Made by a program: the position numbers and the translations under genes. Source: Bradymonas sp963697525 (GTDB lineage Bacteria; Myxococcota_A; Bradymonadia; Bradymonadales; Bradymonadaceae). Taken from it: a DNA stretch of 64,000 nt. Position 1 is the stretch's first letter; every line of letters starts with the position of its first letter. The stretch lies in assembly GCA_963697525.1 (NCBI GenBank), contig OY969087.1:1922001-1986000 (forward strand), given 5' to 3'. Positions 1 through 8,145 of this stretch are shown one piece after another. The notes under the pieces are model-generated. The model was not told the DNA's origin. It ran no database searches and saw only the letters and a list, made by a program, of their open reading frames with translations.

Positions 1-159
1 CACCTGGCCGAGGGGACCGAGATGGTCATGCCCGGCGACCGCATCACGATCACCGGTGAGCTGATCACCCCGATCGCCATGGACGCGGGCCTGCGCTTCG
101 CCATCCGCGAGGGCGGGCGCACCGTCGGCGCCGGCGTGGTCACCGACATCGTCGAGTGA
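1..159 (+). CDS. tuf: Elongation factor Tu, C-terminal end (partial)
   Basis: The window opens inside a reading frame whose last 52 residues match the third beta-barrel domain of EF-Tu. The visible signature includes MVMPGDRITITGEL, PIAMDAGLRFAIREGGRTVG and the terminal AGVVTDIVE. EF-Tu is the GTPase that delivers aminoacyl-tRNA to the ribosome. It sits directly upstream of tRNA-Trp, secE and nusG, the usual bacterial order. The start lies outside the window. No rpmG lies between tuf and secE. Confidence 0.97.
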   Translation, partial: HLAEGTEMVMPGDRITITGELITPIAMDAGLRFAIREGGRTVGAGVVTDIVE

Positions 160-263
160 GAAATAAAGGTTGGCCCTGACAGGTTGCACCGGTGAGTCCG
201 GACAAGCCGTCACGCCAACAACGAATCGGTCGGTTCGGGCGCACGTATCCGGGCCGACCTTTG

Positions 264-336
264 AGGCCACTAGCTCAATTGGGAGAGCTCCGGATTCCAA
301 ATCCGGTGGTTGGGGGTTCGAGTCCCTCGTGGCCTG
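264..336 (+). tRNA. trnW: tRNA-Trp (anticodon CCA)
   Basis: The sequence folds as a full cloverleaf: acceptor arms AGGCCAC/GTGGCCT, D-stem GCTC/GAGC, anticodon stem CCGGA/TCCGG with loop TTCCAAA (anticodon CCA), and T-arm GGGGG-TTCGAGT-CCCTC. The CCA tail is not encoded (GCTG follows the acceptor). A tRNA-Trp between tuf and secE is the classic bacterial arrangement. Confidence 0.97.
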
Positions 337-412
337 CTGACGGAGAACCGCCGTGGGCGGTTTTCTGCATGTGTTGGGCCCTCCGCCCTTCCTACACGAT
401 CGACTGAGGATC

Positions 413-802
413 ATGGACGTTTCGCGAATCGTAAATCTGATCTACGTCGGCTTGGCCCTGGTGGCCTTCGTCGTCTTCGACAAGGCCCTGAACTGGCTGT
501 GGGAGGGCGTCGACGCCCTGCGCCACATCGGTCTGATCGGCGACTCGATCACCGTCTCAACGGTCATCGCCCTCGCCCTGACCGTGGGCTTGATGTTTTA
601 CCTGTACCGGAACGCGAGCGCTCACAGCTTCTTGAGCGAAGTGGTCATCGAGCTCAAGAAGGTCACCTGGCCGACCTGGGCCGAGACCAAGCGCTCCACG
701 CTCATCGTGATCGTCTTCACGGTTCTGCTGAGCATGTTTCTGTGGGGCTCCGACCAGATCTGGAGCTTCCTGACTGACATGCTTCTTACACCTGGCGCGT
801 AA
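413..802 (+). CDS. secE: Preprotein translocase subunit SecE
   Basis: This 129-residue protein has three hydrophobic segments, near residues 7-26, 45-64 and 94-115. The conserved SecE cytoplasmic motif (LKKVTWPTWAETKRST) lies before the last one. SecE is the clamp subunit of the SecYEG channel in the inner membrane. Three membrane spans resemble the E. coli form rather than the short one-span form. The ATG at 413 is chosen because GAGG lies just upstream; the frame stays open to 353 but would then overlap the tail of the tRNA transcript. nusG starts four bases after the stop. Confidence 0.95.
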   Translation: MDVSRIVNLIYVGLALVAFVVFDKALNWLWEGVDALRHIGLIGDSITVSTVIALALTVGLMFYLYRNASAHSFLSEVVIELKKVTWPTWAETKRSTLIVIVFTVLLSMFLWGSDQIWSFLTDMLLTPGA

Positions 803-805
803 CGC

Positions 806-1357
806 ATGGCGAACGAAGAACAGCAGAAAAAATGGTATATCGTCCAGACCTTCTCGAACTACGAGAATAAGGCCAAACAGGCTCTGGAGCAGCGCATCGC
901 TGCCTCCGACCACTCCGAGGCCTTCGAGGAGATCTACATTCCGACCGAGACCGTCGTCGAGGTCAAGAATGGCAAACGCCGCGAGCGGACCAAGAAGTTC
1001 TACAAGGGCTACATCTTCGTCAAGATGATGCTCGACGACGAGACCTGGCATATCGTCAAGGATACTCCCAAGGTCGTCGGCTTCGTGGGCGGCACCCAGC
1101 GCAGGCCCATGCCCGTGCCCGAGAGCGAGGTCAAGGGCATCGAGGAGAAGATCGAGGAGGGCACGCTGCGCACCGAGCCCACCTACAGCTTCTCGCAGGG
1201 CGACAAGGTCCGCATCATCGAGGGCAACTTCGCCGACTTCACCGGTACCGTCGAAGAGGTCAACGAGGAGAAGGAAAAGCTCAAGGTCTTCGTCGAGATC
1301 TTCGGGCGGCCCACCTCGGTGGAGTTCGACTTCGACCAGGTCGAAGAAGCCGAGTAA
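806..1357 (+). CDS. nusG: Transcription termination/antitermination protein NusG
   Basis: The 183-residue protein begins with the NGN domain (KKWYIVQTFSNYENKAKQAL) and ends with a KOW domain (FSQGDKVRIIEGNFADFTGTVEEVN). This is the normal length and architecture of bacterial NusG, which binds RNA polymerase and links it to Rho or to the ribosome. It starts four bases after secE and is probably co-transcribed with it. Confidence 0.97.
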   Translation: MANEEQQKKWYIVQTFSNYENKAKQALEQRIAASDHSEAFEEIYIPTETVVEVKNGKRRERTKKFYKGYIFVKMMLDDETWHIVKDTPKVVGFVGGTQRRPMPVPESEVKGIEEKIEEGTLRTEPTYSFSQGDKVRIIEGNFADFTGTVEEVNEEKEKLKVFVEIFGRPTSVEFDFDQVEEAE

Positions 1358-1426
1358 GGCAGGGTTTTAGGGATCCAGGGTTTTAGGGGTCCAGGAACTG
1401 CGTTAACGGCGAACAGTAAAAGGCAA
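1358..1426 (+). repeat. Direct repeat of the 'gggtccagg' type after nusG
   Basis: Two near-copies of a CAGGGTTTTAGGGRTCCAGG unit follow the nusG stop. The core ggggtccagg resembles the GGACCCCTGG repeat seen at 3005-3102, 19381-19413 and 37933-37973, in the opposite orientation. No gene is visible. Confidence 0.6.
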
Positions 1427-1501
1427 TTTCACCACAGAGGTCACAGAGGGCACAGAGGTTAATTTAGTCTCTCTGTGGCCTCTGTGACCTCTGTGGTGAA
1501 A
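1427..1501. repeat. 75-bp palindrome with 23-bp perfect arms
   Basis: Arms 1427-1449 (TTTCACCACAGAGGTCACAG and AGG) and 1479-1501 are perfect reverse complements around a 29-base centre. The CACCACAGAGG sequence is familiar as a dispersed intergenic palindrome in several phyla (general knowledge, not searched). It lies between nusG and the terminator at 1516. Confidence 0.85.
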
Positions 1502-1515
1502 AAAGGAGTAGCTAG

Positions 1516-1546
1516 GCGCCGGATCGGTTGATCCGGCGCGTTTTTT
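1516..1546 (+). terminator. Rho-independent terminator after secE-nusG
   Basis: A perfect 10-bp stem GCGCCGGATC / GATCCGGCGC with a 4-base loop is followed by gTTTTTTG. It would separate the tuf-secE-nusG transcript from rplKA, although it could instead act as an attenuator in a leader for rplK. Confidence 0.85.
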
Positions 1547-1678
1547 GTTGTAACACGCCCCGTCCCACTCACGCGGGTTGCCGCGCGGGGCCGGGCATTG
1601 ACTGGGAAACGCGCAGGAGTCGACACCTTCCGACGCATACTGCGCTGCTCGCATTAACGAGCCTTTCAGAGGTGAATC

Positions 1679-2104
1679 ATGGCTAAAAAAGAGATTGCAA
1701 AGATCAAGCTGCAGGTGCCGGCCGGCAAGGCGAACCCCTCGCCGCCCGTCGGTCCTGCGCTGGGCCAGCACGGCGTCAACATCATGGAGTTCTGCAAGGC
1801 GTTCAACGCACGCACGCAGGACCAGCCCGGGATGATCATCCCGGTCGAGATCACGGTGTACGCCGACCGGTCCTTCGACTTCATCACCAAAACTCCTCCG
1901 GCGCCGGTCCTGATCCTCAAGGAGCTGGGCATCGCCAAGGGAAGTGGAGTGCCCAACCGCATCAAGGTGGGCACGCTGACCTGGGACCAGATCAAAAAGA
2001 TCGCCGAGATCAAGCTTCCCGACCTGTCCACCGACGACATCGAGGCCGCCGCGCGCACCGTCGCGGGCACCTGCATGTCCATGGGTGTGAACGTTAAAAA
2101 GTGA
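1679..2104 (+). CDS. rplK: 50S ribosomal protein L11
   Basis: The 141-residue protein shows the L11 hallmarks: KLQVPAGKANPSPPVGPALGQ at the N-terminus, the GVNIMEFCKAFNA motif, and a C-terminal RNA-binding domain ending in TCMSMGVNV. L11 binds the GTPase-associated centre of 23S rRNA. The ATG at 1679 is preceded by GAGGTGA at good spacing. The stop codon is the first part of the palindrome that fills the gap to rplA. Confidence 0.98.
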   Translation: MAKKEIAKIKLQVPAGKANPSPPVGPALGQHGVNIMEFCKAFNARTQDQPGMIIPVEITVYADRSFDFITKTPPAPVLILKELGIAKGSGVPNRIKVGTLTWDQIKKIAEIKLPDLSTDDIEAAARTVAGTCMSMGVNVKK

Positions 2105-2263
2105 TTGGTGACTTGGATTTCTCCCGTCAGCGTCGCCGGCTGATTGCGCCGATCTCTTCGCCGCCAAGCCTCGACGATGCCGCTGGCATCGCCTGCGTTT
2201 GTCGGCTTCGACCTCGGCGAAATCATCGCGGTACGCTTCGGTCCGAAATCCAAATCACCAATC
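2103..2263. repeat. 161-bp imperfect palindrome filling the rplK-rplA gap
   Basis: Outer arms 2103-2121 and 2245-2263 are 19 bp with one mismatch. The centre is the hairpin GATGCC-GCT-GGCATC. Outer arms and central hairpin share the same symmetry point (2183). Many bases between also pair about that centre, for example 2129-2133 with 2233-2237 and 2147-2152 with 2214-2219. The element begins in the rplK stop codon and ends about 37 bases before the rplA start. Confidence 0.85.
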
Positions 2264-2299
2264 GGGTCTTATTTCAAAGAGATTCGGAGGAGTTTTAAA

Positions 2300-3004
2300 A
2301 TGGCACGACACGGCAAGAAATATCGTGACGCCTTCAAGCAGATCGATCCCGCCAACTTGTACGGGCTCGAGGAGGGCGTCTCCCTGATCAAACAGATGGC
2401 CAACGCCAAATTCGACGAGTCCGTCGATGCGGCCATCAACCTGAACGTCAACCCGCGCCACGCCGACCAGATGGTGCGTGGTTCGCTGGTGCTGCCGCAC
2501 GGCCGGGGCAAGCAGACCACGGTGTTGGTCTTCGCCAAGGGCGAGCACGCCAGCCAGGCCGAGGCCGCCGGCGCCGACTACGTGGGCACCGACGAGCTGA
2601 TCAACCGCATCACCGAGGACAACTGGACCGAGTTCGACGTGGCCGTGGCCACCCCGGACATGATGGGCCAGGTCGGTCGCATCGGTCGCATCCTGGGCCC
2701 GCGCGGCCTGATGCCCAACCCCAAGAGCGGCACGGTGACCTTCGACATCGACAAGATCGTCAAGGAGCTCAAGGCCGGCCGCGTGGAGTTCCGCGTGGAT
2801 AAGGCGGGCATCATTCACATCTCGTTCGCCCGCGCCAGCTTCAGCGCCGAGCAGATCCAGGAGAACCTGGTCGAGGTCGTCGGCACGCTCGCCCGGATGC
2901 GTCCGGCCAGCGCCAAGGCGCCGTACTTCCAGAAGATCAGCATCAGCTCGACGATGAGCCCGGGCCTCAAGCTGGACACCGGCTTCGCCCGCGAGATGTT
3001 GTAA
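2300..3004 (+). CDS. rplA: 50S ribosomal protein L1
   Basis: The 234-residue protein matches L1, including KFDESVDAAINLNVNPRHADQ, VRGSLVLPHGRGK, GRILGPRGLMPNPKSGTVT and the C-terminal motif with SSTMSPGLKLD. L1 forms the mobile stalk at the ribosomal E site and in many bacteria represses its own operon. The ATG at 2300 follows GGAGGAG; the frame is open further upstream, but that part is translated palindrome and is not L1-like. Confidence 0.98.
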   Translation: MARHGKKYRDAFKQIDPANLYGLEEGVSLIKQMANAKFDESVDAAINLNVNPRHADQMVRGSLVLPHGRGKQTTVLVFAKGEHASQAEAAGADYVGTDELINRITEDNWTEFDVAVATPDMMGQVGRIGRILGPRGLMPNPKSGTVTFDIDKIVKELKAGRVEFRVDKAGIIHISFARASFSAEQIQENLVEVVGTLARMRPASAKAPYFQKISISSTMSPGLKLDTGFAREML

Positions 3005-3110
3005 AGGCAGGGATTAGGGGTCGAGGGGTCCGGGGGGCCGGGAACAGCGAACATCTGCCGGTCCTGGACCTCTGGACCCCTGGACCCCCGGACCCCTGGG
3101 CATTAACTTC
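3005..3110. repeat. Inverted 'GGACCCCTGG' repeat block after rplA
   Basis: Left arm (about 3018-3046, ggtcgaggggtccggggggccggg) and right arm (about 3060-3102, repeats of cctggacccctggacccccgg) are complementary around a short AT-richer centre. The same oligomer recurs at 19381-19413 and 37933-37973. It could fold as a strong hairpin after rplA, but there is no T-tract. Confidence 0.75.
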
Positions 3111-3179
3111 GCCTTGACAAAGGCGTCGTTAATGCCTATTCGGTCTGTCGCCGAGTCGGTGACGGCTCGGAAGATATAG

Positions 3180-3387
3180 AAGATTCCACCCGCGTCGAAG
3201 AAGCCGGGGCGCCCTTTGGGGGCGCTTAATCCACCACCCAGCGGAGACGTTGTCGGACATAGATTTCCCGAACGGGCGCCCGCCTCACGGCGCGCACCAA
3301 CCGGGGCTTTGTTTGCCAACCCTCCGCCGCTTCGTCGGCCGGAGGGTTTTTTGTTGGCCCAACTCATTTTTTTTCCAAGGAGTTGCC
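3180..3387 (+). promoter_or_regulatory. Probable L10 leader with attenuator ahead of rplJ
   Basis: The 380-base rplA-rplJ gap holds structured GC-rich RNA such as GGGGCGCCC..GGGGGCGC near 3205-3225. It ends with a terminator-like hairpin at 3318-3352 (CCCTCCG..CGGAGGG then TTTTTTG), about 35 bases before the rplJ start. Ribosomal L10(L12)4 leaders control rplJL in many bacteria by autogenous binding. The position fits; the specific L10-binding kink-turn was not verified. Confidence 0.6.
3318..3352 (+). terminator. Terminator/attenuator hairpin before rplJ
   Basis: ACCCTCCGCCG and CGGCCGGAGGGT pair with one bulged base around TTCG-rich loop sequence, followed by TTTTTTGTTG. Its position immediately upstream of the rplJ ribosome-binding site suggests attenuation rather than simple operon end. 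Confidence 0.75.
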
Positions 3388-3912
3388 GTGAGACGCGCAC
3401 AAAAAGAAGCACTCGTCGAGAAAATGCGCGACGAATTCGGTCAGGCCAAGTCGATCATCATGGCGAGTCACGTCGGATTGGACGTGAATACCGTCAACGA
3501 GCTGCGCAGCGAGTTTCGCGCCAACGGGGTCCACTATCACGTGGTCAAAAACACCCTGGCGAAGCTGGCCGTGGCGGGCACCGACCTGGAGATCTTGGCG
3601 GATTCGTTCCGCGGTCCCACGGCGGTCGCCTACAGCTTCGAAGATGCCGTGGCGCCCGCCAAAGTCGTCAGCGATTTCGCCGACGACCATGACCAATATG
3701 AGGTCAAAGGCGGTTTCCTCGACGGCTCGGTGCTCGACGTGGAGGGTGTGGACCGGTTGGCGAAGATGCCGACCAAAGACGAGCTGCGCGCCAAGTTGCT
3801 GCGTACGTTCATCGCCGCGCCGACCAATTTCGTCCGACTTCTCAACGCCGCCCCGATCAAGTTCATGAACGTGCTCAACGCACGCAAGGACTCGCTGGAC
3901 GAGGCCGCCTGA
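3388..3912 (+). CDS. rplJ: 50S ribosomal protein L10
   Basis: The 174-residue protein has the L10 rRNA-binding N-domain (RRAQKEALVEKMRDEF, then VVKNTLAKLA and SFRGPTAVAYS). The C-terminal helix that docks L7/L12 dimers ends with DSLDEAA. The GTG at 3388 is chosen because AAGGAG lies seven bases upstream; the open frame to 3250 runs through the leader and attenuator. Confidence 0.96.
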   Translation: MRRAQKEALVEKMRDEFGQAKSIIMASHVGLDVNTVNELRSEFRANGVHYHVVKNTLAKLAVAGTDLEILADSFRGPTAVAYSFEDAVAPAKVVSDFADDHDQYEVKGGFLDGSVLDVEGVDRLAKMPTKDELRAKLLRTFIAAPTNFVRLLNAAPIKFMNVLNARKDSLDEAA

Positions 3913-3990
3913 ATCGGCTGAGACTGACTTTCGACAAACACACAATCACTGCCGCGCCAGAGGCGCGGCCGCATTTCAAGGAGCAATCCA

Positions 3991-4374
3991 ATGGCAGACG
4001 TTACCAAAGAGCAGGTCGTTGACTTCCTGAGCAACCTGAGCGTCATGGAGCTCAGCGAGCTCGTCACCGAACTCGAGGACAAGTGGGGCGTGGAGGCTTC
4101 GGCCGCCGTCGCCGTCGCCGCTGGTCCCGCCGCGGGCGGCGCCGCCCCCGAGGCCGAAGAGCAGACCGAGTTCGACGTCATGCTCACCAGCTTCGGCGAC
4201 AAGAAAATCCAGGTCATCAAGGCCGTGCGCGAGCACACCGGCCTGGGTCTCAAAGACGCCAAGGACCTCGTCGAGAGCGCTCCCGCCGCCGTCAAAGAGG
4301 CTGTGGACAAAGAAGAGGCCGAGAAGATCAAAGAGGCTCTCGAGGGCGCCGGCGCCACCGTCGAGCTCAAGTAA
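3991..4374 (+). CDS. rplL: 50S ribosomal protein L7/L12
   Basis: The 127-residue protein has the dimerising N-domain (VVDFLSNLSVMELSELVTEL), an Ala-rich hinge (about residues 32-52) and the C-terminal factor-binding domain (KIQVIKAVREHTGLGLKDAK). An AAGGAG site precedes the ATG. It follows rplJ by 78 bases and is closed by a strong terminator, so rplJL is probably its own transcript end. Confidence 0.98.
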   Translation: MADVTKEQVVDFLSNLSVMELSELVTELEDKWGVEASAAVAVAAGPAAGGAAPEAEEQTEFDVMLTSFGDKKIQVIKAVREHTGLGLKDAKDLVESAPAAVKEAVDKEEAEKIKEALEGAGATVELK

Positions 4375-4397
4375 GCTCGCCTCGAGCGCATAGAGCA

Positions 4398-4436
4398 AAA
4401 GCGGCCGGGCCTGGTGCCCGGCCGCTTTTTTATTTT
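4398..4436 (+). terminator. Rho-independent terminator after rplL
   Basis: Stem AAGCGGCCGGGC / GCCCGGCCGCTT with loop ctggt is followed by TTTTTATTTT. It marks the end of the ribosomal block; no rpoB follows. Confidence 0.92.
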
Positions 4437-4443
4437 CTTGAAC

Positions 4444-5931
4444 TCAAAAGCTGGTGCTGGAGGGTGCGCTGGTCGCGGCCGGGGCGTTTTTCTTCTTGGC
4501 CGGTTTGGCGGCCACGTCCTTTTGGGGCGCGGCGCGGCGCTCGCGCGCCTTGCGGTGGCGCGTCTGGGCCAGGCGCTGGCGCTCACGACGGACCTGGTCG
4601 GATTTGTAGCTGGGGTGTTTGCGCTGCAACTCGGCGTAGGTCTGGTCGGCCTGGCGTGTCTTTCCCTGCCGGGCCAGCGCGCGCGCCTTGAGCTCGAGCA
4701 CGCGCGCCTCGTCGGCACCGCCCGACGCGCGCGACAGGTAGCGGTCGGCCTGGGTGACCACGCCGGCATAGTTGCCGTTGGCATAGCTCGACTCCAGACG
4801 GTTGACCGTGGAGGTCTGGCCCTCGGGGCGCTGTTGTTGGCGCGCGGTGGCGGGTTTGGCCTCGTCGGCTTTGGCCGTCGCGGCGCGCGCGGGCGCCGGG
4901 CGGCTGTTGGACTCGTCGCCGATGTTGCCGGCGACGGCCTGGCCGAGGTCGGTGGAGTCGGAGAGTCCCGACGGGGCCTTATCGGCGGCGGCGGACGGTT
5001 GGCTGGGCTCGGCCGCGGCCATTTTCTGCGAGCGTTCGGCCATGCTCGACGCCTTGCTGGGCGCGGGGCGGGCGTGGTGGTTGGAACGCGCCGCCGCGCC
5101 GGCGGCCGATCCCTGGGAGGCCCGATTGGACCGGCGGAGATCGTCGTAGATGTGAATCGCCTCGCTCTTCTTTTTGCGCGGCCGGGCCTTGCGCGCCACG
5201 CCCGGCGCGGAGCGGTGGTGAGACACGTGCCGCCGGTCGCTGGAGTGACGGTGGTGCCGCGGCGAGTCCGCACGTGCCGTCTTCTCGAGCTGGGCGAGTT
5301 TTCCGATCTTGGACTCGACGCCGTCGCCGGTGTCGGTGGACTTGGCGCCGGTGGGTGCGGGGTGCTCGTTGTCGCGTTCGTCTAAGTTGGCCTGCTCGGC
5401 GACCGGCGCGGGCGCGGGCTTGGCGCTCGGCGGCTGGTCGGCCTGGGCGAGTTGATTGGGGGGGCCGAGGTCGATTTTGGCAGAGACGGCCGAGTTGGCC
5501 TCGTTGTATTTGCGCTCGGGCGAGGAGCCGGTGAATTGGACGAAGACAAACCCGGCGGCCAGCACTACCGTGGCCGCCAGGACCAGTTGCGCCACGCCGC
5601 TGTCGCCCAGCCGGCCCCACAGGGTTTTGGCTGTGCGCGGCTTGGAGGCCGAGGGGGCGCGCTCGGTGACACGCGCCTGGCGCGAGGCCGACCGCGCAGC
5701 GTGTTTGCGCGCCGCCGCCATGATGGAGTCGTGAACCGAATCGGGCACGTCCTCCTCCAGATCAGTCTGGCGGATGCGCCCGAGCATGGACTCGAACTCC
5801 ACCAGCTCGCGGCGCGCCGTGGGCGAGGCGTCGACCTCGCGCTCGGCGGCCTGTCGATCCTGGGGATCGAGCTCGTCGTCGTACAGCAGATCGACGACGT
5901 TGTGGTCCAATTGTGGCTCGTCAGAAGCCAT
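4444..5931 (-). CDS. Transmembrane anti-sigma factor-like protein with C-terminal repeat region
   Basis: This 495-residue protein lies downstream of, and on the same strand as, an ECF sigma gene. Residues 1-60 (LDHNVVDLLYDDELDPQDRQ) resemble anti-sigma cytoplasmic domains, but no HxxxCxxC zinc motif is present. One membrane segment lies near residues 112-132 (VAQLVLAATVVLAAGFVFVQF). A long Ala/Pro/Lys/Arg-rich periplasmic region follows, then a helical part (about 390-455) that reads like one or two TPR units. Function is inferred from position and layout: sequester the sigma factor at the membrane until an envelope signal arrives. The C-terminus converges on rplL. Confidence 0.7.
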   Translation of the reverse strand: MASDEPQLDHNVVDLLYDDELDPQDRQAAEREVDASPTARRELVEFESMLGRIRQTDLEEDVPDSVHDSIMAAARKHAARSASRQARVTERAPSASKPRTAKTLWGRLGDSGVAQLVLAATVVLAAGFVFVQFTGSSPERKYNEANSAVSAKIDLGPPNQLAQADQPPSAKPAPAPVAEQANLDERDNEHPAPTGAKSTDTGDGVESKIGKLAQLEKTARADSPRHHRHSSDRRHVSHHRSAPGVARKARPRKKKSEAIHIYDDLRRSNRASQGSAAGAAARSNHHARPAPSKASSMAERSQKMAAAEPSQPSAAADKAPSGLSDSTDLGQAVAGNIGDESNSRPAPARAATAKADEAKPATARQQQRPEGQTSTVNRLESSYANGNYAGVVTQADRYLSRASGGADEARVLELKARALARQGKTRQADQTYAELQRKHPSYKSDQVRRERQRLAQTRHRKARERRAAPQKDVAAKPAKKKNAPAATSAPSSTSF

Positions 5932-6128
5932 CGTCTCTTCCTCGAACCCTCGCCAACCGGCGCGGGCCTTACTTCAGTACCGCCCACATCGAGCGTATCG
6001 ATGTGATGGGCGTGACTTCAACCGGCCTACTCCAACAAGTCGTGGGAACGGCCGATTGTTCCGTTCATCTGCTTGTAACGTCTGCGCCGGCACATGGATC
6101 TAAGATTGGTCGCAGACGCGGGTCATGT

Positions 6129-6821
6129 TCACTCCTCGGGTACGGCGACCTCCTGGCGCTCCTCGCGGTCGAAGCTGTGGTCGAGGTAGTCGGCCAGGTG
6201 GCCGCGAAGCGCCTCCAGGGCATAGCGCATGCGGCTTTTGACCGTGGGAACCTTGCAGCCGACGGTGTCGGCGATCTCGCGGTATTTGAGCCCGGAAAAT
6301 TCGCGCAGCATAAACACCTCGCGCTGCTCGTCGGGCAGCTCGTCGAGCGCGGCGAGCAGCTTTTGGCGAAACTCCCCGCGGTCGTATTCCACGCTGGCCG
6401 CCTGGGCGCCGCCGTCGGCCAGGCGCTCGCCCAGCGACTGGCCGTCTTCGCTGGGCCCGCGGGGCTGGTCGAGCGAAATCTCGGTCGCCCGACTGCGCTT
6501 GCGCGCCTTGTCGATGCACAAGTTGCGCGCGATGGTATACGCCCAGGTGGTGAATTTGGCGGTGGGCTCGTAGTTGTCCGAGTACTTGATGATCCGCAGG
6601 AAGACCTCCTGCAGGATTTCCTCGGCGCGGTCGCGGTTGTGGCAACTGCGCAAGATGAAGTGAAAAAGCGGGCGCTCGTGGCGTTTGACCAACTCCTCGA
6701 AGGCAGCGACGTTTCCGTCGGCATAGCTCAGCATCAGGTCTTCGTCGCTCGTCTCCTCGACGGAGGGCGATTTGGACTCGGACCCCTTGCCGAGCATCTT
6801 CTTGGCGATCGCCAACAGCAT
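6129..6821 (-). CDS. ECF-type RNA polymerase sigma factor (sigma-70 family)
   Basis: Region 2 reads LMLSYADGNVAAFEELVKRH, then NRDRAEEILQEVFLRI and the FTTWAYTIARNLCIDKARKR helix. Region 4 reads LDELPDEQREVFMLREFSGLKYREIADTVGCKVPTVKSRM, the helix-turn-helix that reads the -35 element. About 230 residues, usual for ECF factors. The ATG at 6821 is preferred. The frame stays open to a TTG at 6866, but that stretch contains a GCCGCGGC hairpin (6843-6863) and is not sigma-like; an ATG at 6797 is also possible. The next gene downstream is its likely anti-sigma factor. Confidence 0.9.
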   Translation of the reverse strand: MLLAIAKKMLGKGSESKSPSVEETSDEDLMLSYADGNVAAFEELVKRHERPLFHFILRSCHNRDRAEEILQEVFLRIIKYSDNYEPTAKFTTWAYTIARNLCIDKARKRSRATEISLDQPRGPSEDGQSLGERLADGGAQAASVEYDRGEFRQKLLAALDELPDEQREVFMLREFSGLKYREIADTVGCKVPTVKSRMRYALEALRGHLADYLDHSFDREERQEVAVPEE

Positions 6822-6870
6822 GCACACCCGCTGGGTCGACGGGCCGCGGCCACACGCCGCGGCCAAACAC

Positions 6871-8145
6871 TCAGGTCTTGGACAGCTCTTCGAGCACGTC
6901 TTTTGCGATATCGCCCACCGACGTCTGCTTGCCCCAGCCGGGGATCTTCTGCTTATCGGACTGCAGCTTGGCGATCTGGTCCTTGAGCTTGGTGGTCTTG
7001 AAGATGCCGGCGCATTGCAGCGCGAGCACCCGCGCCGGCCAGCGCGAACTCTTCAGGCCGCGGGCGAACTGGTCGTCGACCGAGGAGACCCCGGCGTCTT
7101 TCATCGCCCCCTGGTACATGCGGCAGAAATACTGGACGTTCTCCTTGAGGTCGGTGGCATCGACGCCGGGGTAGCTGTCCATCTCGACCGGAAGGCCCAT
7201 GCCCACGTAGGTAAACGCCGCCTTGCCCATCACGTCGACCAGACGCGTGGCCGAGACCCAGCGAAGCTGGCCGCTCTTATTTTTGACCAGGTCGCTGAAG
7301 AACGGCGCGGCGTGCTCGCCGGCGGCCTTGACCATGGCGCCCATGGCCTCGTCGATGAGCTTTGGCGGGGAGTTGGGGTCGTTGATGACCTTCTTGTAGT
7401 ACGGCTCCAGGGCGGGGTGCTGGAAGTTCATCACCGCCGCTTCCAACTCGGCGTCGAGGTTGGGGTGGGCCTTCTCGGCGCGCTTGCGCAAGATGATCGC
7501 CGCCTTTTTCTTGGCGTCGTCGTCGCCCTGCTTTTTGATCATGTCGGCGACCACCGCCGGCTGGACCGCCTCTTTGAGCCAGGCGAGCATGCTCTGCATG
7601 CCCTTTTTGCCGGCGCGCGGGGCGATCTGGCCGAGGGTGGTGCTGCCGAGCTTGTTGCGAAGCTGCCAGTCCTTGGACATCCAGTCGGCCAGGATCGTCT
7701 GCAGCTTCTTCTTGGTCGCCCCTTCGGCGAAGGGCTCCAGGAAGTAGGCGTCATCCTTTGCCTTGACCGATTGGGAGTTGCCGACCTTCAGGCCGCCGTT
7801 TTGCTTGGCCGCGTCGGTCAGCTTGGGCATGTCCTGCTTGTCCCACATCTTCTGGACCATGGGCATGGCCGCCTCGACCATGGCCTTGCGCATCCCCTTG
7901 TCTTTGACCCCTTTGAGGGTGGGCTGCAGGTCGTTGGGATGGCCGTCCTGCACCAAGATCTCCACGGCGCGGATGCGCACGTCGCGGGGCTCGTCTTTGC
8001 TCTGCGCCCACTTCTGCATCCTCTCCATGCCGCCTTTGGCATGGCGCCATTTCTCGAGGTCCTCGGGTTTGCGCTTGCAGCCCACGCTGGCGGTGACCAG
8101 CATCAGGGAGACGGCGATTAGGATCAGGCGCTCGATTCGTTTCAT
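6871..8145 (-). CDS. HEAT-repeat-like lipoprotein of unknown function
   Basis: The 424-residue product starts with a lipoprotein signal (MKRIERLILIAVSLMLVTAS, lipobox ASVGC at about residue 23). The mature part is Lys-rich and helical with repeated units of about 35-40 residues, such as PRDVRIRAVEILVQDGHPND and LRWVSATRLVDVMGKAAFT, resembling HEAT repeats. No catalytic motif is visible. It lies immediately upstream of the sigma/anti-sigma pair and could share its promoter. A role as an envelope scaffold or sensor is only a guess. Confidence 0.75.
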   Translation of the reverse strand: MKRIERLILIAVSLMLVTASVGCKRKPEDLEKWRHAKGGMERMQKWAQSKDEPRDVRIRAVEILVQDGHPNDLQPTLKGVKDKGMRKAMVEAAMPMVQKMWDKQDMPKLTDAAKQNGGLKVGNSQSVKAKDDAYFLEPFAEGATKKKLQTILADWMSKDWQLRNKLGSTTLGQIAPRAGKKGMQSMLAWLKEAVQPAVVADMIKKQGDDDAKKKAAIILRKRAEKAHPNLDAELEAAVMNFQHPALEPYYKKVINDPNSPPKLIDEAMGAMVKAAGEHAAPFFSDLVKNKSGQLRWVSATRLVDVMGKAAFTYVGMGLPVEMDSYPGVDATDLKENVQYFCRMYQGAMKDAGVSSVDDQFARGLKSSRWPARVLALQCAGIFKTTKLKDQIAKLQSDKQKIPGWGKQTSVGDIAKDVLEELSKT

